From Flaccisagitta enflata (Eukaryota > Chaetognatha > Sagittoidea > Aphragmophora), in the NCBI GenBank assembly GCA_965153355.1, contig OZ231126.1:2728001-2792000 (forward strand): 64,000 bases of DNA, written 5' to 3'. The notes below the pieces were generated by a model. The model saw only the letters and a list, made by a program, of their open reading frames with translations, was not told the DNA's origin and made no database searches. Each line of letters begins with the position of its first letter. Position 1 is the first letter of the stretch. This document shows positions 32,672 to 43,784 of this stretch, in pieces. The translations under genes were made by a program, and so were the position numbers.

Positions 32672-33042
32672 AACAAGGTCAACAAACCTTAGTCGCGTGG
32701 TAATAAAGGTAATATAGGTAATAAAGGTAATAAAGGTAATAGGGTAATGAATTAGAATAAAGTACTTAAATTACCTTTAAGTACCCTAATGTACCTAATG
32801 TACCCTAAAGTACCCTAAAATACCCTAAAATACTTAAAGTACCCCATAGTACCTTTAATACCTATAGTACCCTTAAGTACCCTAAAGTACCCTAAAGCAC
32901 CTTTAAGTACTCTAAAGTACCCTTAAGTACCTTTAAAATGAAGACAAAAGCTATATTTCAAAAATGTGACGGACCGACGGACCAACCGACCAACAGACCG
33001 ACCAACCGACATGGCGGCTTCTAGAGTCGCGTTCACGCGACT
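32672..33042 (-). mobile_element. F1 element, subfamily C-like, carrying a TACCCTAAAG minisatellite
   Basis: The 5' hairpin on the minus strand is AGTCGCG-TGAA-CGCGACT (33025-33042), followed by a GTCGGTTGG array. The interior is a 10-bp minisatellite (GGGTACTTTA type, 32760-32935) plus a TAATAAAGG array. The 3' part is diverged but keeps CCACGCGACT near 32690-32700 and ends CCTTGTT. This is an F1 whose private array is unrelated to those in other copies. Confidence 0.6.
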
Positions 33043-33462
33043 AAAAATCACAACATAAAAAACCCTATTGAAATCATTGACCATTGGAAAGAGCTTGAAA
33101 AAAATTTCAAAATGGCGACGAGCAGAGCTCAGTAGCTCAATTCGTTTAGATTTTAGAGCTAAAAAAGTGATAACTTCCACCTCAACAAAAAGCAGAAAGT
33201 ATGCAAAAAAGTGAGGGGAAAAAATTGATCTGTTTATTTTCAATTTTTCTTGGCTTATCATGATATAATCATATAAAAATTGGTGAAAGAGCTTCAAAAA
33301 ATCTGCCCAATGCTGAGCAGAATTTTCTTGTTTAAACCATTTATATTTCATATCAAAATGAATATAAAAATTGTTAAAAAAATCAAACTTGTTGTACAAA
33401 ATTGTTCAAAAATCCTTCTTCTATGTCTACCCAAATGATTACAAATAATTTTTGGTACTAAA
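33043..33462. repeat. AT-rich repeat module related to element X
   Basis: TGACCATTGGAAAGAGCTTG and TAGCTCAATTCGTTTAGA resemble blocks inside 33484-34444, suggesting an older copy of that family. The open frame on the minus strand has no recognisable domain. Confidence 0.4.
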
Positions 33463-33483
33463 CCGTCAGAGGTTTTTCTATTT

Positions 33484-34444
33484 CTACAGTATGATTTTTT
33501 TCAAATGACACAAAAGATGACGACAAAAATCCTAAACGAATCAACATAATCAAATTTTGAAAAAAAGCCTGAAAGAGAAGGTTAGTGCATTTATTCATGC
33601 CAAATTTCAGCATTCCAACTCAAGTAGTTTAGCCTCAATCGTTTTTTTAAGTCAAACTATGAATCATCCGAAATAACTTTTTTTTAACTATGGCAAAAGA
33701 AAAAAAGTGAACTACTTGTTTGTCAGTGTTTAACATCCAAGCAATGAGAAAAACATAGCAAAATCTATGACCATTTTGAAGCTCTTCGAAAGATCTTTCA
33801 AATGAGACCTTGCTGGATATCATAGCTCTATCCGTTTAGAAATGGCATCAGAATGAAGACTAGGTAGTCAAAAATGCGGAATTTCACAACGTGATTTTCA
33901 TGGGTTATCTTTATTCTAACTTAAAAATCATTTTAAAGAAAATTTGAAGCTCTTTAAATTGCTCATGGATAACAAGTAGCTGAGACAATCCTGAGCTGCA
34001 TCATCGAAAAAAACGAAAAGACAAAAATTACTCATTGGAAAAAAATTGAAATGATCATTTTTTTCAATCAGTGATTTTTTTTCTTCAAACCTTTGTCATT
34101 TCTAAACGAATTAAGCTACAATTACCAGCAACGTCGCGTTTGGAAGAATTTTTGCAGAGCTTTCAAACGGTCATGGATTTTCTATGGTTCAGGTCCTTGG
34201 TTAAGCCAAAATTAGCAAAACAAAGTGTTTGCCTTTTTTCTTTGCCATAGGAGTAAAAAGAAATTGATATCTTCAGTTTAAATGTAAATTGAAGCTAAAC
34301 TACTTGAGACGGAATGCTGAAATTTGGCATGAATAAATGCACTAACCTACTCTTTCAGGCGTTTTTTTCAGAATTTGATTATGTTGATTCGCTTAGGATT
34401 TATGTCGTCATCTTTTGTGTCATTTGAAAAAAATCATACTGTAG
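33484..34444. mobile_element. palindromic element X nested near the left end of Y
   Basis: CTACAGTATGATTTTTTTCA at 33484 is mirrored by the inverted sequence ending CATACTGTAG at 34444. The two halves (33484-33935 and 34060-34444) are reverse complements with moderate divergence, including the landmark GTTAGTGCATTTATTCATGC. The right end of Y lacks this insertion, which places X as later than Y. Confidence 0.65.
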
Positions 34445-35829
34445 CTCAAAGAAAAGGGGGGTCAAAAGGGCGAGTCCCCTGAAGTCCATCAAGTTGGGTC
34501 TTAAAATGTGCGCAACATCTTGGGGAACACTAATCCAGATTTGTTATACACAGTTTCAGGTGCTAGTTCGAATGTCTCCAAAAAAAGTGCCCAAAATGGC
34601 CAAAATTAGCTATTTTTTACCGTTTTTGGCCCTTAAACCTATCTTAAACTTGGAGTAGAGCCATGAAATTTTGAACACACATGTAATAGACCCTAATTTA
34701 GTTGTATGTAAAAAATTTTGAACCTCGGATAATTTCTAGGTACCTAAATATGGAAAAAACGTGTTTTTCGCAAATTTTGAAAAGAAAAAAAAATCGTTAC
34801 CCCCCCTAAAGCTCACCAATTTAGACAAAATTTTTACTGAAGATACTTCACATTATGAAGTACCTCCATGCAAAATTTCATCAAAATCGGAGCACTTTAA
34901 GTACCCAAATTTGTCATCGAAAATCAAAAAATGGAAAAAAATGACTTAAAAAATTGTCTTTTGGCTGGAGACAGGGCCATGCTATGGCAGGGACGTATGA
35001 ACCAAGGGCCAAAATTCCTTTTAGTGACTGTTTTTGATGCCCAAAAAAAATGTCATGACCCTGAGAGCATTTTTTGGGTGTCAAATAACACTTTTGTGGA
35101 GACCGTCACACCCAAAATTGCAAAATTTGACGATTTTTGGCCTTTTTTCAAGTTAAAACCTATAGAAAAGTTGAAATATGGGCCAAATATTTTGCACGGA
35201 CATATAGTAGACCTTAAAAAAGATTCACGGAAAAAAATTCAAAAAAAAAAAAATTTCTAGATGCCTAAATTAGGAAAAATCTGGTTTTTCGCGATTTTTT
35301 TAATGAAAACAAATGTCGTTACCCCCCTTAAAGTTCACCGATTTGGGCAAAATTTTTACTGAAGATACTTCACGTTATGAAGTACCTCCATGCAAAATTT
35401 CATCAAAATCGGAGCACTTTAAGTACCCAAAACTGTCATCGAAAATCAAAAAATGGAAAAAAATGACTTAAAAAATTGTCTTTTGGCTGGAGACATGGCC
35501 ATGCTATGGCCAAGCCCGGGCGATTTTGCATTTTCTTTAACAATACAATACACTATACAATTTTTCAAAGTATTGGGCCAATACAATACAATACCAATAC
35601 AATACAATATTGTTAAGAATTGTACCCAATATGTAACAATATTTTAATTCACTTAATAAAAAATCTTTGTTGAATTTTAAATAAATAGTTGAAGCTTTAA
35701 CTCATTTTTTATATGCTTGATCAAAAAAGAATTTTTGATTATTTTTTTAATATTCATATATCTATCAATATCTTTTTTCATATATCTTTTATCTTTGCTT
35801 CTTTAGGTAAGTCTCTTTGTCTGTGTTTG

Positions 35830-36074
<245 letters not shown>

Positions 36075-36475
36075 GGGCAGCGGCCCCGAAGGGGCCGATG
36101 ACCTATGCTTTCACATATGCAGAAATTTTTCCTTCTCCTCCTCCATCTTCTTCGTCCCCCCCCCCCCTTGGAGACCATATTCCAGCTCAGATCCCAGCCT
36201 CGAGGCTCAAAGCCTAGGTTTGAGGCTCAAATCCCAGGCTCAAGGCTCAAATCCCAGGCTCGATGCTCAAATCCCAGGCTCTAGGCTCAAATCCCAGCCT
36301 CGAGGCTCAAATCCCAGCCTCGAGGCTCAAATCCCAGCCTCGAGGCTCAAATCCCAGCCTCGAGGCTCAAATCCCAGCCGCGAGGCTCAAATCCCAGCCT
36401 CTAGGCTCAAATCCCAGCCTCGAGGCTCAAATCCCAGCCTCGAGGCTCAAATTCCAGCCTCGAGGCTAAAATAGG
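36075..36475 (+). mobile_element. F2 element, 3'-truncated
   Basis: GGGCAGCGGCCCCGAAGGGG, CCGATGACCTATGCTTTCAC, TTCTCC pyrimidine stretch and C run, then about 14 units of GAGGCTCAAATCCCAGCCTC, stopping abruptly at a Y subterminal unit (AAATAGGAAAAATCTGG). Confidence 0.8.
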
Positions 36476-36744
36476 AAAAATCTGGTTTTCGCGATTTTTT
36501 TAATGAAAACAAATGTTGTTACCCCCCTTAAAGTTCACCGATTTGGACAAAGTTTTTACTGAAGATACTTCACATTATGGATTACTTTCATGTAAGTTTC
36601 ATCCAAGTTGGAGCACTTTACGTACCAATAATTGTCTTCGAAAATAAAAAAATTGGGAAAAACTAATTGAAAAATCATCTTTTTGTCTGAGACATTGCCA
36701 TATTATGGCAGGGATGTATGAACCATGGGCCCAGATTCCTTTTT

Positions 36745-37653
36745 GGGCAGCGGCCCCAAAGGGCCGATGTCCTGTAGGACACAGGGGTGAATTTCCTTAC
36801 GTCCGTCCGTACGTACGTACGTTGTCCGTCCGTACGTCCGTCCGTACATCCCCCCCTCCGAAGCTTCTTAAGCCTCTCAGGCCTCAAATCCAGCCTCTCA
36901 GGCCTCAAATCTGGCCTCTCAGGCCTCAAATCTGGCCTCTCAGGCCTCAAATCTAGCCTTTCAGGCCTCAAACTCAGCCTCTTAGGCCTCAAATCCAGCC
37001 TCTCAGGCCTCAAATCTGGCCTCTCAGGCCTCAAATCTGGCCTCTCAGGCCTCAAATCTGGCCTCTCAGGCCTCAAATCCAGCCTTTCAGGCCTCAAATC
37101 CAGCCTCTCAGGCCTCAAATCCAGCCTCTCAGGCCTCAAATCTGGCCTTTCAGGCCTCAAATCTAGCCTTTCAGGCCTCAAATCTAGCCTTTCAGGCCTC
37201 AAACCCAGCCTCTCAGGCCTCAAATCCAGCCTCTCAGGCCTCAAATCTGGCCTCTCAGGCCTCAAATCTGGCCTCTCAGGCCTCAAATCCAGCCTTTCAG
37301 GCCTCAAATCCAGCCTCACAGGCCTCAAATCCCACCTCTCAAGCCTCAAATCCAGCCTCTTGGGCCTCAAATCCAGCCTCTTGGGCCTTAAACCCAGCCT
37401 CTCATGCCTCAAACTCCCATTGAATAACATGGCAAATTGACAAAAAATTGAAAAAAATGCAAAATTCCCAATGAATATCACGGAAAATTACCCCAAATAT
37501 GCCCTCTCAGGACGTATGGAAATTCACCCCTGTGTCCTACAGGACATCGGCCCTTTGGGGCCGCTGCCCTGCTCTCACTCCACTTCTTCAGCTAATCACT
37601 CCAAGCAGGGCATTGGGTACCGCTGACCATGTGCGATCCTTGGATGACTTGTT
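36745..37653 (+). mobile_element. F2 element, most intact copy
   Basis: The left inverted repeat 36745-36804 starts GGGCAGCGGCCCCAAAGGGC and the right one is 37510-37569: 60 bp with one or two mismatches. Between them lie GTCCGTACGT tetranucleotides and a minisatellite of about 26 CAGGCCTCAAATCCAGCCTC-type units (36870-37410). After the right repeat come CTCTCACTCCACTTC, CAGGGCATTGGGTACCGCTG, ACCATGTGCGATCCTTGG and the end ATGACTTGTT. The element interrupts a Y unit between CCTTTTT and GGGATTG. Uninterrupted Y units read CCTTTTAGTGACTG there, so no target duplication is evident. Confidence 0.85.
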
Positions 37654-38837
37654 GGGATTGTTCTTGATGCCCCCCAAAAATTTCATGACCCTGAAAGCAA
37701 TTTTTGGTGTTATATAACAATTTTTTGAAGACCATTGGACCCAAAATCAGTCTTCAAAAAATTGTTATTTGACACCCAAAAAATGCTCTCAAGGTCATGA
37801 AATTTTTTGGGGGCATCAACAACAGTCCCTAAAAATAATTTTGGCCTTTGGTTCATACGTCCCTGCCATAACACGGCAATGTCTCTGGCCAAAAGACAAT
37901 TTTCAGGTCATTTTTTTTCCATTTTTTGATTTTTGAAGACAATTTTGGGTACTTAAAGTGCTTCGATTTTGATGAAATTTTTCATGGAGGTACTTCATAA
38001 TGTGAAGTATCTTCAGTAAAAATTTTTTCCAAATCGTGGGTGTAATGACGTTTGTTTTCATTTAAAAAATCGCAAAAAAACAGATTTTTTGTAATTTAGG
38101 TATCTAGAAATTTCTGTTACCAAATTTTTTTTTCATGAATCTTTATTAAGGTCTACTCTATGTCCATGCAAAATATTTGGCCCATATTTCAACTTTTCTA
38201 TAGGTTTTAACTTGAAAAAAGGCCAAAAATCGTCAAATTTCGCAATTTTGGGTGTGACGGTCTCCAAAAAAGTGTTATTTGACACCCAAAAAATGCTCTC
38301 AGGGTCATGAGATTTTTTTTTGTCATCAACAACAGTCACTAAAAGGAATTTTGGCCCTTGGTTCATACGTCCCTGCCATAGCATGGCCATGTCTCCCGCC
38401 AAAAGACGATTTTCGAAGTCATTTTTTACCATTTTTTGATTTTTGAAGACAATTTTGGGTACTTAAAGTGCTTCGATTTTGATGAAATTTTTCATGGAGG
38501 TACTTCATAATGTGAAGTATCTCCAGTAAAAATTTTGTCCAAATCGTGGGTGTAATGACGTTTTTTTTCATTTAAAAAATCGCAAAAAAACAGATTTTTC
38601 GTAATTTAGGTATCTAGAAATTTCTGTTACCAAATTTTTTTTTCATGAATCTAAATTAAGGTCTACTCTATGTCCATGCAAAATATTTGGCCCATACTCC
38701 ATGTTTAAGATAGGTTTAAGGGCCAAAAATGGTCAAAAATGGCCAATTTTGGCCATTTTGGGCACTTTTTTTGGAGACATTCGGGGGACTCGCCCTTTTT
38801 ATGAAGCCCTACAGAGAGAAAAACCTCTGACGGTAAA

Positions 38838-39645
38838 AAGGCCTAAACTAATCCTTTTTACAGGAAAATTAAATCTAGCACAAGAAATAACAGCAATAGA
38901 TATTGGCCAAGATGGTATTCAAGGTATTCAAGGAGTATTTGGGCAAGAACAGTGAGGCCCTTGTAAAAGTAACAGCAGTCCAAAGGCAGCATATGATGAG
39001 CGGTACTCATGCACTGCTTGAATCGCATCTGTTCCGCATCAATTATGGTCTGCTGCTCAATTTTAACCTTTATCTCTCCATTTGCATGACGCCTCTCAAT
39101 GCAAATAACCCTAGTGTTTGGCTCTAGATTACGATGTCATGGCCAAACATTAATGCCACAATCAAAGTTGATATAACCAAAACAAGAAACTCAAGGTCAA
39201 AAGTTCAAGTTAGGGAAGGGATAGGAAACAGATGAATGTATGTATGGATGGATAAATAATTTCATGGTTCACCGTACACAGACAAGGAAAGGAGCTAACT
39301 GAAGTGGAGATGATGACCGTGGGCTGAAAGCATTGATCATTAATTGCGTTGGGGCTGTGGCTCAAAAAAGATTCAGGATAAGTTACTATCTGGGCAAATG
39401 TTTTGGTTCCTTTTGTATGTTAGACTTATCGAGTTTGAGGTTCCAAAAAAAATTCTCAGAAATATAACAATTTCAGAATCAGTTAAAGAAAAGAAGCTTA
39501 AAGTAAAAAGGTATCAAAAAGTGTGACATCAATGTAACAGTTTGTGGATATAATTCATATTTTCAACGCGCGGATTTCAGAAAGAAACCTTTTCTTGCAT
39601 ACATTTGAGATGAAGGAGAATTCATCGAGCTTTTAAGTGTGATAC
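38838..39645. other. intergenic sequence downstream of the Kelch gene, nothing identified
   Basis: No exon recognised on either strand. The part nearest 39645 is presumably the 3' UTR of the minus-strand Kelch gene. Confidence 0.4.
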
Positions 39646-40676
39646 TCAGGTTTCAAAAGGAAACTCAAAGATAAGCATGTGATCAGGGTGCGTGCTCGAC
39701 CATGTATCAACAAACCCTCCGACACAAATCACAGACACGGCAGTTTCATTCCTCACTTCAAAGCACTGATGCTTTTTCAGTCCTCCTCCACTTCCGCTAA
39801 ACTGAGTTGGAAGTGGCGCTTCTTCATTCCATTCAGATTTGACGACGTCGTAAATCGCCGTTCGTTTGGAGATGTATGGATTTCTGCCAGGTTCCCCGCC
39901 AACGAGGAAGAGTTGAGAATGAGAGACTCGAGTGAGGGAATGAAGCCTCAATCCGTCTGGAATTCCCGAGTTTTTGATCTCGATCCACTCCATGCTTTCC
40001 ATGTTAAGCATGAAGAAATCACTGAAATATCCCCACTTGAACCCGCCATGTATGAATATGCGATGATCCAGTTGCGCGGCGGCGAAATGACGGCGAGGCG
40101 ATGGTCCGGCTCCTTTGGTGGTGGGTCGCGTCCAAGTATTCGTGTTTGTGTCAAACTTGAGTAGCTCGCTAGTGTAATCATATGACCCGTCTCCTCTCAC
40201 GGCCCAACCGCCAAAACAATAAAAATGTTTATTGTACGACCAAGCCTTATGCTCATCTCGAGGAGAGGGAATGTCGCCGTTTGGTTGAAGGCGCGAGAAT
40301 TCTCCGTTGGCGGAAAGAGTGGAGATGTCGTTGACACGCTTCCAGTTTCTATCTCTACCTCCGAAGATGTAGATTTTGCCGTTGATGGTTGTAGAAGCGG
40401 CATATGTGTTACCAGGATGAACATCGCCGGTTGCCTGCATCCGTTTCCATCCGCCGTCCGCGTTGCCGCTTTGACTGAGAGTGAAGGAGTAGACGAAGTT
40501 GGTGGGGAGATCGCGCCATCTCCTGTCTTCTTGCCTCTGTCTCCCGCCCCAGAGGAGGAGTTGATCATCGATGACGCCCCCGACGAAATAAACGCCGACT
40601 GGCCAACGGTTGGCGGATGCCCGGATGTCATTTTCAAATGTCGGCGGCGTGGAGATGAGGCGGCGATGGCGGACAT
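39646..40676 (-). CDS. Kelch-repeat exon, C-terminal exon of a larger protein
   Basis: On the minus strand the exon follows a CT-repeat pyrimidine tract and TTCATTCAG and reads (D)VRHRRLISTPPTFEN, then VGVYFVGGVIDDQLLLWGGR. At least five Kelch blades follow, with the usual GG and downstream W/Y: KIYIFGGRDRNW, FYCFGGWAVRGDG, IFIHGGFKWGYF, LFLVGGEPGR and ICVGGFVDTWSS, ending FEFPFET and stop. Kelch blades form beta-propellers that mediate protein contacts. The first in-frame Met lies inside the propeller (40440), so the true start is in an upstream exon. The phase-1 start matches the donor of the EGF exon at 41108-41215, so an EGF-Kelch protein is the simplest model; a separate gene is possible. 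Confidence 0.75.
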
Positions 40677-40682
40677 CTGAAT

Positions 40683-40683
<1 letters not shown>

Positions 40684-40755
<72 letters not shown>

Positions 40756-40823
40756 CAGAAAGAAAGCGATAAGATATCAGATAGGCTGACAAACAGACAA
40801 AAAGAGTTGAGAGAGAGAGAGAG

Positions 40824-40916
<93 letters not shown>

Positions 40917-40947
40917 AACAATCACAGACAGACATGTATAGTATAAA

Positions 40948-41010
<63 letters not shown>
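40684..41010. repeat. three (GA)n microsatellites in the Kelch upstream intron
   Basis: GA runs at about 40685-40753, 40812-40905 and 40952-41008, separated by GACAGACAGA-type sequence. On the coding (minus) strand the first is the CT tract immediately upstream of the Kelch acceptor. Confidence 0.95.
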
Positions 41011-41013
<3 letters not shown>

Positions 41014-41107
41014 TTGTTTTGGCAAGGGTTGCTTAAAAATTCAGCCATATCTGAATATTTCATTAAAATTCAAAAAAGACAAAATCCATTTCTTTCCTTT
41101 GACTTAC

Positions 41108-41215
41108 CACATGATGCACCACTCCATCCTGGAGGACATTGGCAGGAAAAAGAATTGAATCCATTTGTGCAGGTACCATTGTTTACGCAGGGATTGCTAC
41201 GACATTTGTCCAGAT
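41108..41215 (-). CDS. EGF-like exon 8 (most 3')
   Basis: A phase-1 exon between TGATACAG and GTAAGTC. It reads LDKCRSNPCVNNGTC...SFSCQCPPGWSGASC, with six Cys in the EGF order and an acidic LD lead-in typical of calcium-binding EGF. Nearly identical to the exon at 41547-41660. Confidence 0.85.
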
Positions 41216-41322
41216 CTGTATCAATTATGGATAAAAGATCATGGCATCATTTTGAGCAATTTAATATGAGTACCATACAACAGTTGATTACTCGTACAAG
41301 TCCATTTCTTTCCTGGATTTAC

Positions 41323-41436
41323 CTTTATCACATAATGTTCCACTCCATCCTTGAGCACATTGGCAGAAAAAAGAGTTTAATCCATCTGTGCAGTTTCCGT
41401 TGTTTTGACAGGGATTACTTTGACATTCATCCAAAT
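41323..41436 (-). CDS. EGF-like exon 7
   Basis: Phase-1 exon reading LDECQSNPCQNNGNC...[16 protein letters not shown] before donor GTAAATCC. Near-duplicate of 41768-41881. Confidence 0.85.
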
Positions 41437-41546
41437 CTGTATCATTTACATAAACATGTGAGATCATGACATCGTTTTTGAGCAAGTCAATATGAATATT
41501 GAAAATTGATTATTAGGACAAAATCCATTTCTTTCCTTTGACTTAC

Positions 41547-41660
41547 CCTCAGCACATGATTCACCACTCCATCCTGGAGGACATTGGCAGGAAAAAGAAT
41601 TGAATCCATTTGTGCAGGTACCATTGTTTACGCAGGGATTGCTACGACATTTGTCCAGAT
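41547..41660 (-). CDS. EGF-like exon 6
   Basis: Phase-1 exon reading LDKCRSNPCVNNGTC...SFSCQCPPGWSGESCAE before donor GTAAGTC. Confidence 0.85.
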
Positions 41661-41767
41661 CTGTATCAATTATGGATAAAAGATCGTGGCATCATTTTGA
41701 GCAATTTTATATGAGTACCATACAACAGTTGATTACTCGTACAAGTCCATTTCTTTCCTGGATTTAC

Positions 41768-41881
41768 CTTTATCACATAATGTTCCACTCCATCCTTGAG
41801 CACATTGGCAGGAAAAAGAATCAAATCCATTTGTGCAGTTTCCGTTGTTTTGACAGGGATTACTGAGACATTCATCCAAAT
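41768..41881 (-). CDS. EGF-like exon 5
   Basis: Phase-1 exon reading LDECLSNPCQNNGNC...[17 protein letters not shown] before donor GTAAATCC. Confidence 0.85.
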
Positions 41882-41991
41882 CTGTATCATTTACATAAAC
41901 ATGTGAGATCATGACATCATTTTTGAGCAAGTCAATATGAATATTGAAAATAAATTGTTAGGACGAAATACATTTCTTTTCTTTGTTTCAC

Positions 41992-42105
41992 CTTCAGCAC
42001 ACGATGTTCCATTCCATCCTGGAGCACATTGACAGGAAAAAGAATTGACTCCATTTGTGCAATTTCCGTTGTTTTGACAGGGATTGCGTTGACATTCATC
42101 CACAT
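41992..42105 (-). CDS. EGF-like exon 4
   Basis: Phase-1 exon after TGATGCAG reading [15 protein letters not shown]...SFSCQCAPGWNGTSCAE before donor GTGAAAC. Confidence 0.85.
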
Positions 42106-42209
42106 CTGCATCATTTATATAAAAACAAGAAATTAATAAATCATTCCTGAGAATGTCAAGATCTAAATCAAATAACGATTGCTAAGTTCATTTCTTTTCT
42201 TTGATTTAC

Positions 42210-42323
42210 CTTCAGCACACAATAATCCACTCCATCCCGGAACACATTGGCAGGAAAAAGAATTGAATCCATTTGTGCAGGTACCATTGTTTACGCATGG
42301 ATTGCTACGACATTTGTCCAAAT
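42210..42323 (-). CDS. EGF-like exon 3
   Basis: Phase-1 exon reading LDKCRSNPCVNNGTC...SFSCQCVPGWSGLLCAE before donor GTAAATC. Confidence 0.85.
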
Positions 42324-42434
42324 CTGCATTGTTTATGGATGTAAGATCATGGCATCAATTTGAGCAATTTAACATGAGTATCAAACAACATTTGATAAGG
42401 CTCATACAAAGTTCATTTATTTTCTTTGATTCAC

Positions 42435-42548
42435 CTTCATTACATGATGTGCCACTCCATCCTGGAGGACATTGGCAGGAAAAAGAATTGAATCCATTTT
42501 TGCAGGTACCATTGTTTAGGCAGGGGTTGCTACGGCACTTGTCAAGAT
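42435..42548 (-). CDS. EGF-like exon 2
   Basis: Phase-1 exon reading LDKCRSNPCLNNGTCKN...SFSCQCPPGWSGTSCNE before donor GTGAATC. Confidence 0.85.
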
Positions 42549-42662
42549 CTGTATCATTTATGGATATAAGATCATGGCATCATTTTGAGCAATTTAACAG
42601 GAGCATCGAATAACAATGGATAGAACTTATGAATAAAAAGTTCATTTCTTTTCTTGATTTAC

Positions 42663-42776
42663 CTTTATCACATAGTGTTCCACTCCATCCCGGAGCACAT
42701 CGGCAAGAAAAAGAACTAAATCCATCCGTGCAAATTCCGTTGTTTTGACAGGGATTTCTTCGGCAATCATCCGTAA
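42663..42776 (-). CDS. EGF-like exon 1 of those visible
   Basis: Phase-1 exon after ATAATCCAG reading [15 protein letters not shown]...[17 protein letters not shown] before donor GTAAATC. It is the most diverged of the eight and probably the oldest. No further exon was found upstream to 43000, so the 5' part of the gene (signal peptide included) is not visible. Confidence 0.8.
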
Positions 42777-43189
42777 CTGGATTATAAGGAGTGAAAATTT
42801 CGCCAAGATTTAAACCAGGCTAGTTACGCGGTTGATCAGTGACGTGTCATGGGCTCATAGCTCATGGCCAGTATTTCAATGAATAAACGAAGAAATAATG
42901 AACTGATGGTCGGTAGGGGGGGGTTAAAGGCCTAAAATGGTTTTGAGTACTTATGCTTCCGCATACAGAAAAATGCCAACCTAAAAATCCTTATTTCTAG
43001 TTTTACTTATAATCCCTTACTTTTATTTCTATCTTTTTGGGTTTTTTTTTTTCTTTTTTACCTTTATCTTTTCATTTTCATTTTCATTTCTTTTTCTATT
43101 TCTTTATTTCTATTTTTGTTTCCATTTCTATTTTTTTTTTTTTATTCTTATCTTCTTTTTCATTTTCATTTTCATTTTTGGGCAGCGGC
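42777..43189. other. non-coding stretch ending in T-rich low complexity
   Basis: No exon or repeat end recognised up to about 43040, then TTTTCATTTC-type low complexity. Confidence 0.4.
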
Positions 43190-43395
43190 ATTCACATATC
43201 TGGGGAATTTTTTCCTCCTCCTCCTCCTCCACCTTCGTCCACCTGTCCATCTGCCCCCCTCCATGGACGGAGGTGATGGAGGAGGAGGAGAAAGAGGAGA
43301 AAATTCTTCATATTTGTTAAAGCATAGGGCATCCCTCCCTCAACTTTAATCACAACCTACTTAGGCAGGGCACAGGTACTGCTGACCAGCAAATG
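43190..43395 (+). mobile_element. short F2 element without minisatellite
   Basis: GGGCAGCGGCATTCACATAT with CTCCTCC repeats meets an inverted half (GGAGGAGGAGGAG...AAAGCATAGGGCAT) around a central palindrome CCCTCCATGGACGGAGG. It is followed by GGCAGGGCACAGGTACTG and CTGACCAG. This is F2 with only the inverted repeats and spacer. Confidence 0.65.
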
Positions 43396-43424
43396 CTTTT
43401 GCAACTCTCATTTTTTCCGTCTCT

Positions 43425-43500
43425 GTCTTCATTTTCATTTTCATTTTCATTTTCATTTTCATTTTCATTTTCATTTTCATTTTCATTTTCATTTTCATTC
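43425..43500. repeat. (TTTTCA)n microsatellite
   Basis: Twelve near-perfect TTTTCA units. Confidence 0.9.
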
Positions 43501-43784
43501 TCTTTTTTCCTGTTTAGTCGCAATCATGCTTTATTCATCTTTCCCCCCTCTGTCTGTCCGTCTATTGGTAGGTCCGTCCATAATCAGTAAGTAGGAAAGT
43601 GTAAAAATGTGCATTTCATTTGTTCCAACTCCCCTCGGCCCTCAGCAGCAATAATGCAACCCATTGTCACTTATTTTTCTTCCATTCATCATCTTTTTCT
43701 TTTTCTTGTTTTTTCATTTCTTTTTGTCATTCTTTTTGCTTTTCTTTATATTATTCTTTTCATTTTCGTTTTTCTTTTGTTTTT

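Noticed and set aside
34761-35260. Repeated frames MEKNDLKNCLLAGD with MAMLWQGRMNQGPKFLLVTV
   Set aside because: They recur in every Y subterminal unit in both orientations, with stops and indels; they follow the repeat, not a gene.
36675-37481. 268-residue minus-strand frame RPERLDLRPERL
   Set aside because: Translation of the F2 minisatellite; the opposite strand is equally open.
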